NCBI GenBank assembly: GCA_900768845.1
Contig: CAAGEK010000067.1
Coordinates: forward strand, 1-20,620
Reading direction: 5' to 3'
DNA length: 20,620 nt
Origin: Alphaproteobacteria bacterium
Lineage (GTDB): Bacteria; Pseudomonadota; Alphaproteobacteria; CAAGCB01; CAG-977
Below the pieces are notes generated by a model. The model searched no databases, was not told the origin of the DNA, and was given only the letters and a program-made list of their open reading frames with translations. Below, piece after piece: positions 1-7,639 of this stretch (positions are counted from its first letter, which is position 1; every line of letters starts with the position of its first letter). The translations under genes were made by a program, and so were the position numbers.

Positions 1-39
1 CAACAAGAAGAGCCCGAGAAACATAAGATACTTTTTCAT
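1..39 (-). CDS. 5' end of a secreted or membrane protein gene (partial)
   Basis: Only the first 13 codons are in the window; the gene runs off the left edge. The minus strand reads MKKYLMFLGLFLL, a lysine-led hydrophobic start typical of a signal peptide or membrane anchor. A clean ribosome binding site (AGGAG) lies 7 to 9 bases upstream of the ATG at 39-37. The gene follows the CoA-transferase on the same strand but is separated from it by about 200 bp with a terminator-like hairpin, so it probably has its own promoter. Nothing can be said about its function. Confidence 0.6.
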   Translation of the reverse strand, partial: MKKYLMFLGLFLL

Positions 40-96
40 GACAACTTCTCCTGAGGTTGAACCAATGCTTTATTATTGCACAACAATGTGGCGAAA

Positions 97-158
97 TTAT
101 GGCAAAAATAAGGCAAAAATGGGGTATTTAGATAAGCGGTTGAAAATAAGGCAAAAAA
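97..158 (-). repeat. Repeated TTTTTGCC motifs upstream of the secreted-protein gene
   Basis: A 15-bp sequence (minus strand TTTTTGCCTTATTTT) occurs exactly at 105-119 and 143-157. A partial third copy (TTTTTGCCATAA) abuts the first with a period of about 12 bp. The copies lie between the terminator at 153-205 and the start codon at 39. They could be regulatory protein sites or simple AT-rich repetition. Confidence 0.45.
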
Positions 159-205
159 ACTTTTCCGCGTTTTCCCTGTCTTGTCGGAAAAACGCTTCCG
201 GAAAG
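153..205 (-). terminator. Rho-independent terminator after the CoA-transferase operon
   Basis: On the minus strand a 10-bp stem with one G-T wobble (167-176 with 186-195) encloses a 9-nt loop. An outer CTTTCC/GGAAAAG stem extends it, and a run of seven T follows (153-159 on the plus strand). It lies just past the CoA-transferase stop and would end the leftward transcript. Confidence 0.65.
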
Positions 206-237
206 ATTTGCAACGGTTGAAAAAATACTAAAAAAGG

Positions 238-1440
238 CTAAATCACGCCTTCCGACTTTAACCGTTCAAGCTCTTCGGTCGTCATACTCAGCCATTTTGT
301 CAGAATTTCCGCATTGTGTTCGCCAAGATCGGGGGCGTGCGGGCGCACGTCCATTTCCGGCAATCCCGTCATTTTAATCGGGTTCCCCGTAACCTGAATG
401 TCGGGCAGAGTCGGATCGTCCATGTCAACCAGCATATGGCGCGCCAGAATTTGCGGATCTTCGGCGACATAAGACAAATCGTTGATCGGCGACACGGGAA
501 CGCCCGCGCTTTCAATCAAAGCAATCCATTCGTCGGCCGTTTTCGTAATGAACGTTTCCTGTAACAGGCGTTCCAAATCGGGTTGGTACTGATGGCGCAA
601 GGCGTTTGAAACGAAACGCGGGTCTTCTACCAATTCGGGGCGTCCGATTCCCTCGCACAGTTTTTTGAACAGGGAATCGTTCGCCACGGCAATGACGAAA
701 TACCTGTCCGACGCTTTGAAAGACTGGAACGGGGCGACGGTCGGATGCTTGCATCCTTGCGGTTTCGGAGCGGCTCTGGTCGCCTGATACCGTGCCATGG
801 CATTTTCCATGATGGCGACTTGGCAATCCAGCATGGCAACGTCGATTTTCTGTCCTTTTCCCGTTTGTTCGCGTTGGTACAACGCCGTCGTAACGCCTGT
901 CGCCGTAAAAACTCCGGCCAAAATGTCGCCGATGGAAACGCCGACGATGGTCGGATCCGCATCGGGTTGTCCGGTCAGGCTCATCAATCCGCCTCGCGCT
1001 TGTACCAAAATGTCATAAGCCGGCTTTGCCGCATCGGGGCCCGTGTGCCCGAATCCCGACGTCGCCGCATAAATCAGGCGGGGATTGACTTCTTTGAGCG
1101 TGTCATAGCCGAGCCCCAACCGTTCCATGGCTCCCGGGCGGAAATTTTCCAACAGGACGTCGGCGCGCTTGGCCAGCTCTTTTAAGATTCTCTTGCCGTC
1201 CGGATGCTTTAAATTCAGGGTGACGCTTTTTTTGCCGCAGTTAATTGCCGTGAAATACAGGCTCTTTCCGTTTTTATACGGGCCGAAGGAACGGGAATCG
1301 TCGCCTGTTTCGGGATTTTCTATTTTAACGACCTCTGCGCCTAAATCCTGTAACACCATTGCGCAGTAAGGCCCTGCCAGTACGCGGGTCATATCGATGA
1401 TTTTTATGCCGTCGAGGGGTTTTGCATTATTTTTTTCCAT
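238..1440 (-). CDS. CaiB/BaiF family class III CoA-transferase
   Basis: A 400-residue protein that spans the whole CaiB/BaiF (formyl-CoA:oxalate CoA-transferase type) family. Such enzymes move CoA between acyl-CoA and a free acid through an aspartyl-CoA anhydride. The start reads GIKIIDMTRVLAGPYC, followed by LGAEVVKIENPETGDDSR and the LLENFRPGAMERLGLGYD block. The catalytic aspartate is D172 in VGVSIGDILAG. The substrate cannot be assigned; oxalate, succinyl and carnitine transferases share these motifs. The ATG at 1440 has GAGG 8 bases upstream and lies inside the end of folC (14-nt overlap), so translation is probably coupled. This is the last gene of the ihfB-lapA-accD-folC run and is not a usual member of it. 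Confidence 0.9.
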   Translation of the reverse strand: MEKNNAKPLDGIKIIDMTRVLAGPYCAMVLQDLGAEVVKIENPETGDDSRSFGPYKNGKSLYFTAINCGKKSVTLNLKHPDGKRILKELAKRADVLLENFRPGAMERLGLGYDTLKEVNPRLIYAATSGFGHTGPDAAKPAYDILVQARGGLMSLTGQPDADPTIVGVSIGDILAGVFTATGVTTALYQREQTGKGQKIDVAMLDCQVAIMENAMARYQATRAAPKPQGCKHPTVAPFQSFKASDRYFVIAVANDSLFKKLCEGIGRPELVEDPRFVSNALRHQYQPDLERLLQETFITKTADEWIALIESAGVPVSPINDLSYVAEDPQILARHMLVDMDDPTLPDIQVTGNPIKMTGLPEMDVRPHAPDLGEHNAEILTKWLSMTTEELERLKSEGVI

Positions 1441-2725
1441 TGTTTATACCTCTGTTAAAGCTGAAAAAACGTCCGAGCAAATAAAGCGACCCGCAAATCA
1501 GTATCCGGCCTGCGGGATATCGACCCGACGTCAGTGTTTCTATGGTTTCGGGAATATTACCGCCTGTTTCGGGATTTCTGAAACCTGAACTTTCGGCTAT
1601 ATGCGCCAATTCTTCCGCCGTTCGTCCGGCACTGGTGCCGTCCGGAGCCGTCACGGCGTGAAACGAAGCCGCAAACGGAGCCAGTTGTTTTAAAAAAGCC
1701 GCAGAATCCTTGCTTTTAAGCATACCGCATATCATGTGCAACGGCTTGTCCGACCATTGCGGCAGAAATTCCGCCAAAGCCGCGGCGGCACCGGCGTTGT
1801 GCCCTCCGTCGACCCACAGCTCCCATCCGTCGGGAAGGGGATAAGCGGACAAACGCTCCAGCCGTCCCGCCCACCGGACGGATTTCAACCCGTCGGCGAT
1901 ATTTTTGTCCGATACGGAACATAATCCCGCGGCGTTCAGTTCTTTGACCGCGGCGATGGCCAACCCTGCATTTGAAAACTGGTGAACACCTTTTAAAGCG
2001 GGCGGGGGGAAAAGCGTGCCGTTGAACAGAAATCCGCCTTTGCGGGGAAGCACTTCCCAATCCTTGCCTTGGATTTTCAAAAGGACATTCCGGTCTTTTG
2101 CGAACCGGTTCAGGACTTCCGCCGCTTCCGGCAGGGCTTTCATGGCCAACGCCGGAGTTCCCGTTTTGAATATCGCCGCCTTTTCCGCCGCGATTTCCTT
2201 CAGCGTATGTCCCAAATAGTCTTCATGATCCATGGATAGCGAAGCGATCAGTGTCAACGCGGGGGATTCGACGACGTTCGTGGCGTCCAACCGTCCGCCC
2301 ATTCCCGTTTCCAGCAACACGAAATCGGCGGGCGTTTCCGAAAAAGCCAGAAAAGCCGCCGCCGTGGTCGCTTCAAAAAAAGTCAGAGGGCGTCCGGCAT
2401 TGACGTTTTCAACGCGAGTCAGGCACCGTTCCAAATGAGAATCGGAAATTTCCCGTCCGTTCAACAGGATTCGTTCGTTGAAACGAACCAAATGCGGCGA
2501 AGTGTAGACATGAACGCTCTTTTTGCTTTGTTCCATGAAAGCGCGAATGAAGGCCAGCGTCGACCCTTTTCCGTTCGTTCCCGCGATATGGATGACAGGA
2601 GGCAGATTTTTGTGCGGATTGCCCAAATCGGCCAACAACCCGCGTATCCTGTCCAAAGACAAATCGATGTTTTTGGGGTGCAAACGGGAAAGGCGTTCCA
2701 AAATCTCGGAAACGGTCGAAGGCAT
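1427..2725 (-). CDS. folC: Bifunctional folylpolyglutamate synthase / dihydrofolate synthase
   Basis: A 432-residue Mur-ligase-family enzyme that adds glutamate to dihydropteroate and then to tetrahydrofolates, in the cytoplasm, with ATP. The ATP-binding loop GTNGKGST is at residues 49-56. It is followed by YTSPHLVRFNERILLNG, the characteristic FolC segment, and by FFEATTAAAF and LLETGMGGRLDATN. The C-terminal Mur ligase domain contains WVDGGHN and ICGMLKSKD. Length is normal. The start ATG (2725-2723) is one base after the accD stop and has AAGGG upstream. accD-folC adjacency is widespread in proteobacteria. Confidence 0.95.
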   Translation of the reverse strand: MPSTVSEILERLSRLHPKNIDLSLDRIRGLLADLGNPHKNLPPVIHIAGTNGKGSTLAFIRAFMEQSKKSVHVYTSPHLVRFNERILLNGREISDSHLERCLTRVENVNAGRPLTFFEATTAAAFLAFSETPADFVLLETGMGGRLDATNVVESPALTLIASLSMDHEDYLGHTLKEIAAEKAAIFKTGTPALAMKALPEAAEVLNRFAKDRNVLLKIQGKDWEVLPRKGGFLFNGTLFPPPALKGVHQFSNAGLAIAAVKELNAAGLCSVSDKNIADGLKSVRWAGRLERLSAYPLPDGWELWVDGGHNAGAAAALAEFLPQWSDKPLHMICGMLKSKDSAAFLKQLAPFAASFHAVTAPDGTSAGRTAEELAHIAESSGFRNPETGGNIPETIETLTSGRYPAGRILICGSLYLLGRFFSFNRGINNGKK

Positions 2726-2726
2726 C

Positions 2727-3626
2727 TCAGCCCTTTACGCTTTGCTGACGCGAAAACGGAACGGGTGCGACAGCGGGGCGCGTGTTGCGAATCATTCCGA
2801 TCAGCTTGATCAAAGTCGGCCGGATTTCGCGACGGTCGACAACCATATCGACCATACCGTGTTCCAACAGATATTCCGATTTTTGGAATCCTTCGGGCAG
2901 ACTGGCGCGAATCGTCTGTTCGATGACGCGTGCGCCGGCGAATGCGATCATGGCGTCGGGTTCGGCAATCGCAATGTCACCCAACATGGCGAACGACGCC
3001 GTAACGCCGCCGCAAGTCGGATCGGTCAGGATCACGAAATAGGGCAATCCTTTTTCCTTGACTTTGCGCACGGCCATTGTCGTTCTGGCCATCTGCATCA
3101 GGGACAGAATCCCCTCCTGCATTCTTGCGCCGCCCGAAGCGGGAATCAAAATCAAGGCCGCATCCTGCAGGATCGCCAACTCCGCCGCCGCGACGATCCC
3201 TTCACCGACGGCCGTCCCCATGGAACCGCCCATGAAGGAGAAATCGAAAATGCCGACAACGACGTTCATGCCGTCCATCGTGCCGTGAGCCACCATCAAA
3301 GCGTCGTCGCGCTTGGTTTTCCTGCGGGCGTCCTTCAACCGGTCGGAATAATCTTTCAGGTCGGAAAAGTCCAGCGGGTCTTCTTTGACTTCGGGCAACT
3401 CGATCAGCGAATATTTGCCCTCGTCGAACATCATTTCCAACCGTTTGTCGGGCGGCAACCGCATATGATGTCCGCACTGGTTACAGATGCGGTAATTTTG
3501 TTCCAGCTCGCGGTGATAAATCATACTGCCGCACGCGGGGCATTTTTCCCACAGATTATCGGGAATTTCCTTTGCACCGACCAACCCCTGCAACTTGGGG
3601 CGGACATAACTTGTCAACCAGTTCAT
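2727..3626 (-). CDS. accD: Acetyl-CoA carboxylase carboxyltransferase subunit beta
   Basis: This is the beta subunit of the carboxyltransferase half of acetyl-CoA carboxylase, which works with AccA to make malonyl-CoA, the first committed step of fatty acid synthesis. The 299-residue protein has the N-terminal zinc ribbon: CPAC at C29/C32 and CNQC at C48/C51. The crotonase-like carboxyltransferase domain includes PASGGARMQEGILSLMQMA, LTDPTCGGVTASFAMLGD and AFAGARVIEQTI. All expected motifs are intact and the length is normal. The ribosome binding site is weak; no better in-frame start exists. The gap to the lapA stop is 71 bp, which is where trp genes sit in related genomes. Confidence 0.96.
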   Translation of the reverse strand: MNWLTSYVRPKLQGLVGAKEIPDNLWEKCPACGSMIYHRELEQNYRICNQCGHHMRLPPDKRLEMMFDEGKYSLIELPEVKEDPLDFSDLKDYSDRLKDARRKTKRDDALMVAHGTMDGMNVVVGIFDFSFMGGSMGTAVGEGIVAAAELAILQDAALILIPASGGARMQEGILSLMQMARTTMAVRKVKEKGLPYFVILTDPTCGGVTASFAMLGDIAIAEPDAMIAFAGARVIEQTIRASLPEGFQKSEYLLEHGMVDMVVDRREIRPTLIKLIGMIRNTRPAVAPVPFSRQQSVKG

Positions 3627-3697
3627 GAAGACACCATTGTTGTTAGCGAAATAATCCTCTTTTTACCAAAAAAGAAGCCGTAATGCGAACAAATAAT

Positions 3698-4006
3698 TCA
3701 AGCGTCCGTTTTTTCGTCTTTTTTTCCGGTTCTGCCTTCCAATTCCGCGATTCGTTTTGTCTGTTCGCGGATTTTTTTCGCCTGTGCCGCTTTTTCGAGC
3801 CGCACCGGAAGCCCCAAAAACCATCCGTACGCGCCGCCCGCGACAAAAAACAGCAATCCGATCAGCAGTACGGCGAAACTGACGGGCAGTTCGATTTCAA
3901 ACGGAAAAGGCCAAAGGGAAAAAGGCATTTCCCTGCCGTTGGAAACGGCGAAGGAAACGGTGAAAAACAAAACGGGAATGCTTATCAGGAAATGAAGCAG
4001 TTTCAA
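3698..4006 (-). CDS. LapA/DUF1049 domain membrane protein (TTG start)
   Basis: A 102-residue inner membrane protein of the lipopolysaccharide assembly protein A (DUF1049) type. It has two hydrophobic segments (about residues 3-22 and 41-62), the second ending in FVAGGAYGWFLGLPVRL. A charged cytoplasmic tail rich in K/E/Q (68-95) could form a coiled coil. In E. coli, LapA helps control LpxC turnover; in Alphaproteobacteria a DUF1049 gene regularly follows ihfB, as here. No ATG fits. I chose TTG at 4006 because AAGGAC lies 7 bases upstream and just after the ihfB stop. Confidence 0.8.
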   Translation of the reverse strand: MKLLHFLISIPVLFFTVSFAVSNGREMPFSLWPFPFEIELPVSFAVLLIGLLFFVAGGAYGWFLGLPVRLEKAAQAKKIREQTKRIAELEGRTGKKDEKTDA

Positions 4007-4029
4007 GGGATTCGTCCTTTATCAAAAGC

Positions 4030-4314
4030 TTATTTGCCGGTGTTCAGGCGGTCTTTAAGCTTTTTGCCCGCTTTGAAAAACGGGACGTTTTTGGCTTCGA
4101 CGCTGACTTGTTCGCCTGTTCGGGGGTTTCTGCCGCTGCGGGCGTTGCGCTCCCTGACGGAAAAAACGCCGAATCCGCGCAGTTCGACACGCTTGTTTTC
4201 CGCCAGCGCGGCGGAAATTTCATCAAAAACCGTCGTTACGATTCGTTCCGCGTCGCTTTGGTACAAGTGGGGGTTCAGTTCGGCGATGCGGGCTATCAAT
4301 TCTGATTTTGTCAT
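4030..4314 (-). CDS. ihfB: Integration host factor subunit beta
   Basis: A 94-residue HU/IHF-family DNA-bending protein; as a heterodimer with IHF-alpha it folds DNA sharply and shapes promoters and recombination sites. It opens MTKSELIARIAELNPHL. The DNA-intercalating arm GRNPRTGEQV is at 61-70 with the key proline P64, and the protein ends with VPFFKAGKKLKDRLN. The beta-subunit-like N-terminus and the position before a DUF1049 gene favour ihfB over ihfA or hupB. A strong GAGGA ribosome binding site precedes the ATG. Confidence 0.93.
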   Translation of the reverse strand: MTKSELIARIAELNPHLYQSDAERIVTTVFDEISAALAENKRVELRGFGVFSVRERNARSGRNPRTGEQVSVEAKNVPFFKAGKKLKDRLNTGK

Positions 4315-4417
4315 GCTGTCCTCGTTGTCTGAACATCCGGATTATCCGCTATATGATGACAGACAAGCGTTCCGAGGTCAATCAAAGTTGATAAAAAACA
4401 ACGCGGTGACGAATTTT

Positions 4418-4447
4418 TTGCTGATTTTTCGGATAAAAAAATATATC
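4418..4447 (+). promoter_or_regulatory. Possible promoter of the KefC-type antiporter
   Basis: TTGCTG (4418-4423) and TATATC (4442-4447) are spaced by 18 bp in the AT-rich stretch about 40 bp before the antiporter start. The match to a sigma-70 consensus is only moderate. Confidence 0.35.
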
Positions 4448-4483
4448 TTTAAAATCACGGAGTTAGAATCGGGAGACGGTGTG

Positions 4484-6193
4484 ATGAGCGGAAATCAGAT
4501 TTGGGAAATTATAGCGTTTCTGGCAACCGTCGTTATTTTCATCCCCGTGTTTTACCGGTTGAAGGTCAATCCGCTTTTGGCGTTCATCGGAGCCGGCGTT
4601 TTGCTGGGGCCTCACGTCCTCGGGTTGATCAGGGACGTACAGGTCGCGGAAAACATAGGCGAGTTGGGGCTGTTGTTTTTGATGTTTTCCATCGGCCTTG
4701 ATTTGTCTTTCCACCGTTTCAAGGTCATGCGTCTGTACATTTTCGGTTTGGGCGTGGCTCAATTGTTGGGCACGGCTCTGGTTGTCGGCGGCGCGGCCTT
4801 TTTCATGCATAAAAGCCTCAATGAATCCGTCATTATCGGCATGGCGTTGGCGATGTCGTCGACGGCGGTGGCTTTGCGTTTGATGCAGGCACGCGGGGAA
4901 ATGCACACGTTGCAGGGGCGCGCCTCGGTCGGTATTTTGCTGTTGCAGGATCTGGCCGTCATCCCCATCATGGTTTTACTGCCCCAAATGGCGGCGTCGG
5001 ACACTTCCGTCATGTCGGACGTCGGCTCTTCGGTTCTTAAAGCCGTCGGTGCGGTCACACTGATTATCCTTGTCGGTCGCATGATCATGCGGCCTTTGTT
5101 CCGTGCGGTCGTCGCGACCAAAAGCTCCGAAGCGTTCACCGCAACCATCCTGTTGATCTTTTTGGGAACGGCTTGGGCGACCCAGATGGCGGGGCTGTCG
5201 ATTTCGTTGGGGGCTTTTCTGGGCGGGATGCTGATCGCCGAAACGGAATTCGGTCACGAAGTCGAAGCGGAAATCTCTTCTTTCAGTTCGTTGCTGTTGG
5301 GCGTTTTCTTCCTGTCCGTCGGAATGACGATCGACGTGCGGTACGCCGTGGCGCATATTCCCCAGATTTTGTTGCTGACCGTCGTCATCATGTCCGTGAA
5401 GGTTTTAATCATCTACTTTTTGGAAATGCGTTTCGGATTGAAACGTTACGGAGCGTTGTCTTCGGGCGTCGTCCTGTGTCAGGCGGGCGAATTCGGGTTC
5501 GTCATTTTCAAAATGGCAACGCAGAATTTCCAGCTGATGGGCAAGGGGACGGCCAGCCAGTTGCAAGTCGTCATCGCTTTGTCAATGGCTTTGACGCCTT
5601 TCCTGTTTTCTTTCGTGACAAAGCGGTTGGATGCGGCGAAAGAGCAAAACGAGCCGGAAACCGTCGCCGGAAGCGATGATTTTGAAAGCGACGATGAAAT
5701 TCCGGCGGATCATGTTTTGCTGATCGGTTACGGGCGGGTCGGCCAGACGACGGCGAAAATGCTGGCGAAAAACGGTTTGCCGTTTTTGGTGTTGGACGCG
5801 GATTTCCGCTGTATCGAGGAAGCCAAGAAAAACGGCAGGAAATGTTTGTTCGGCAACGCGGCGAACCACAAAATTCTGTCGATTGCGAATATTACTCAGG
5901 CAAAAGCGGTCGTCATAGCGATCAGCGGCTATCAGACGGCGTGCAATATCTTATCTGCGGCTCGCGCCATTTCAAAAGACGTGCCGGTCTATGTCCGTTG
6001 TGACGATCCGTCAAAGTGGTCGGAGCTTTCCCAGCTGGGGGCGACGGGATCGATTGCGGAAACGTTGGAATGCGGCATCCGTTTGGGGGCGTCGGTCGTT
6101 ATCGCATTGGGCGGGGACGAACAGGTCATCCGCGACGTCGCTTCGGTCATGCGTCAGGAAAACACCATCAACGCCGCTTTACCGCCGACATAA
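4484..6193 (+). CDS. KefB/KefC-type monovalent cation:proton antiporter with RCK domain
   Basis: A 569-residue CPA2-family transporter. About twelve hydrophobic segments (residues 5-385) carry the family signatures LLFLMFSIGLDLSF, LLLQDLAVIP (Q155-D156, the cation/proton-coupling aspartate) and LGAFLGGMLIAETEF. A cytoplasmic Rossmann RCK (TrkA-N) domain starts near residue 411, with GYGRVG at 415-420 and the nucleotide-binding acid in LVLDAD. The product probably exports K+ in exchange for H+. No KefF/KefG partner is adjacent, so glutathione gating is unproven. The frame stays open far upstream, but that part is antisense to ihfB and lapA. ATG 4484 is preferred because GGGAG sits 8 bases upstream and the protein begins directly with the first membrane helix. 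Confidence 0.9.
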   Translation: MSGNQIWEIIAFLATVVIFIPVFYRLKVNPLLAFIGAGVLLGPHVLGLIRDVQVAENIGELGLLFLMFSIGLDLSFHRFKVMRLYIFGLGVAQLLGTALVVGGAAFFMHKSLNESVIIGMALAMSSTAVALRLMQARGEMHTLQGRASVGILLLQDLAVIPIMVLLPQMAASDTSVMSDVGSSVLKAVGAVTLIILVGRMIMRPLFRAVVATKSSEAFTATILLIFLGTAWATQMAGLSISLGAFLGGMLIAETEFGHEVEAEISSFSSLLLGVFFLSVGMTIDVRYAVAHIPQILLLTVVIMSVKVLIIYFLEMRFGLKRYGALSSGVVLCQAGEFGFVIFKMATQNFQLMGKGTASQLQVVIALSMALTPFLFSFVTKRLDAAKEQNEPETVAGSDDFESDDEIPADHVLLIGYGRVGQTTAKMLAKNGLPFLVLDADFRCIEEAKKNGRKCLFGNAANHKILSIANITQAKAVVIAISGYQTACNILSAARAISKDVPVYVRCDDPSKWSELSQLGATGSIAETLECGIRLGASVVIALGGDEQVIRDVASVMRQENTINAALPPT

Positions 6194-6491
6194 TTCTTTT
6201 ATCGCTTCAGGCGCAGGGATGTTCCGTCGCCTTTCGGAAAAGGGGAGGAGTGTGTTTTTCCTTTATCCAAACGGAAAAGAAAGTTTTTCTTCCGTATGGA
6301 AAAATCCGGTTTTCCTTCCTCTTGAACATAAGTGTGTCGCCGCTAATGCGTTTCACGGCACGCGACCGCCGGCCGTTTCCCTTCCTCTTGAAAATGAGCG
6401 CGTCGCCGGTATTTTTTCGGCCGCTCTGAAAAACAAACGGCTTTTGAAAAAAAACGCGTTGTTTTGTTTAAGCTCCGTGCGAAGTTTGCTT
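6194..6491. other. Gene-free convergent spacer between the antiporter and ccmI
   Basis: About 300 bp between two 3' ends. I see no credible gene. It holds a small hairpin (CCTTT-CGGA-AAAGG at 6230-6243), several purine/pyrimidine-rich tracts and an imperfect direct repeat, listed separately. No convincing T-run terminator is seen for either gene. Confidence 0.5.
6314..6411. repeat. Imperfect direct repeat pair in the convergent spacer
   Basis: Copy one is 6314-6345 and copy two 6380-6411. They share CCTTCCTCTTGAA and GTCGCCG and differ at about 5 of 32 positions. The spacing is 66 bp. Similarity continues weakly on both sides. The origin is unknown. Confidence 0.5.
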
Positions 6492-7223
6492 TTATTGCCT
6501 TTTTGACAAGGGAAGGGGATCGCGTGGAGCAACCGTTCGCGGATTGATGTTGGTGATGTCGCCCAATTCCGTGATGCGTTCGTGTATCACCGTCAGCCAC
6601 GGGTCGTTTTCCGACAGGGATTGTTCCAAATACCGCCACAACGCCAACGCTTTGTATGGTTCGTCGTTTTGCAACGCCGCCAATCCCAGAAAATAAACGG
6701 CTTTCGGGTCGGCGGGGCGGTAGCGCAAAACGTTTTCGAGGGCTTTTCTCGCTTCGCCGTTGATTCTTCCGTTGTTCGCCTGAATCAAAGTTTCCGCCAA
6801 AGAATGCCAGTTGGAAATATCGGCGGGCACGCCCCATTCGATTGCGTTTCTGAAAGCACTTGAAGCTTCTTTATAACGCCCGTTCATCCGGTAAGTCCTG
6901 CCGAGTTCCGCCCAAACCGCTCCGTCATCGGGATTTTTTTCCAGATACCGTTCCAAACGGCGGAGTTTCGCCATGCTTTTGACGGAGGTTTCGGCCGAAA
7001 ACAAATCCCTGTCCTTTAAAGGATAATCGCGTAACTCCGGTTTACCGGACAATCCGTAAACCAGCGGCACGACTATGGTGAAGATGACAACGACGGCACA
7101 GATGTACAAATATTTTGCCGTTTTACCCGTTTCTTGAGCGCGCTTGGAGGATAAAACCGGAGAAATGAACAGGTTTAACGCGCCGATTGTCAGCAAAAGG
7201 ACGGTAATCAGAAACAAAATCAT
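6492..7223 (-). CDS. ccmI: Cytochrome c maturation protein CcmI (TPR apocytochrome chaperone)
   Basis: A 243-residue protein with two membrane helices (about 1-20 and 38-58), as in the CcmI/CycH family. A periplasmic tetratricopeptide region follows from about residue 90, with WAELGRTYRMNGRYKEASSAF, then RKALENVLRYRPADPKAVYFLGLAAL and YKALALWRYLEQ. CcmI binds the C-terminal helix of apocytochrome c and delivers it to the CcmF/CcmH ligation complex. The ATG overlaps the ccmH stop in an ATGA quartet and has AAGGAAGG upstream, so the pair is translationally coupled. It is shorter than some CcmI proteins, which have a longer C-terminal TPR domain. Confidence 0.87.
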   Translation of the reverse strand: MILFLITVLLLTIGALNLFISPVLSSKRAQETGKTAKYLYICAVVVIFTIVVPLVYGLSGKPELRDYPLKDRDLFSAETSVKSMAKLRRLERYLEKNPDDGAVWAELGRTYRMNGRYKEASSAFRNAIEWGVPADISNWHSLAETLIQANNGRINGEARKALENVLRYRPADPKAVYFLGLAALQNDEPYKALALWRYLEQSLSENDPWLTVIHERITELGDITNINPRTVAPRDPLPLSKRQ

Positions 7224-7639
7224 CGGCGGCCTTCCTTTTCCTCCCGCTTTTTGAAAGTTCGGGATTTGCGGAAAATGTAAATCAGGGCGGCCGAAAAGAG
7301 AAAAGCGTGCAGAAATAAAAACATATTTTGCTCGTTTTGCCCTGAATGTTCAAGGGGCGGAACGTCGCGTGTTATGATTTCACCGTAATTCGACAAGACA
7401 AGGTTTATGACCAGCTCTTGAGGTTTTCCGTCGTTTAAATGGCGGCGGATGAACGCCCTCAAATCCTTGGCGATTTCATCCTGCGCCGTTTCTATGTTCG
7501 GGTCGGAACAAACCATGCAATGCAACGTGTCGGCGATTTCCATCGCTTCGGCTTCCACGGACGCTTCGTCATCCGCCGAAACGGGACATCCCCATACCAG
7601 TGCGGCCAGAAAACACAGGATGATTTTACTGCGCGACAT
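7220..7639 (-). CDS. ccmH: Cytochrome c maturation protein CcmH (thiol reductant of apocytochrome)
   Basis: A 139-residue protein with an N-terminal signal sequence or anchor (about 5-22), a periplasmic CcmH domain and a C-terminal membrane helix (about 107-123). The redox pair is C41 and C44 in LHCMVCSD. The usual family motif is LRCxxCQ, so the arginine and glutamine positions are changed. EIAKDLRAFIRRHL and NYGEIITRDVPPL match the three-helix domain. In the standard pathway CcmH, kept reduced by CcmG, reduces the CxxCH cysteines of apocytochrome c before heme attachment. The ATG overlaps the end of ccmG by 14 nt and has AAAGGA upstream. Confidence 0.88.
   Translation of the reverse strand: MSRSKIILCFLAALVWGCPVSADDEASVEAEAMEIADTLHCMVCSDPNIETAQDEIAKDLRAFIRRHLNDGKPQELVINLVLSNYGEIITRDVPPLEHSGQNEQNMFLFLHAFLFSAALIYIFRKSRTFKKREEKEGRR

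Noticed and set aside
38..220. 60-codon plus-strand frame at the left edge
   Set aside because: It is AT-rich, covers a terminator and repeats, overlaps the 5' end of the secreted-protein gene on the other strand and has no protein-like features.
3643..3846. 67-codon minus-strand frame over the lapA/accD junction
   Set aside because: It overlaps lapA in another frame and has a basic, low-complexity translation; lapA has the family match and ribosome binding site.
3683..4483. N-terminal extension of the antiporter frame to 836 codons
   Set aside because: The extra part is antisense to lapA and ihfB, which are clearly real. The antiporter family begins at the first helix, and ATG 4484 has its own ribosome binding site.
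6269..6295. ACGGAA/TTCCGT hairpin after the antiporter gene as a terminator
   Set aside because: A 6-bp AT-leaning stem with a 13-nt loop and no following T run is not convincing.
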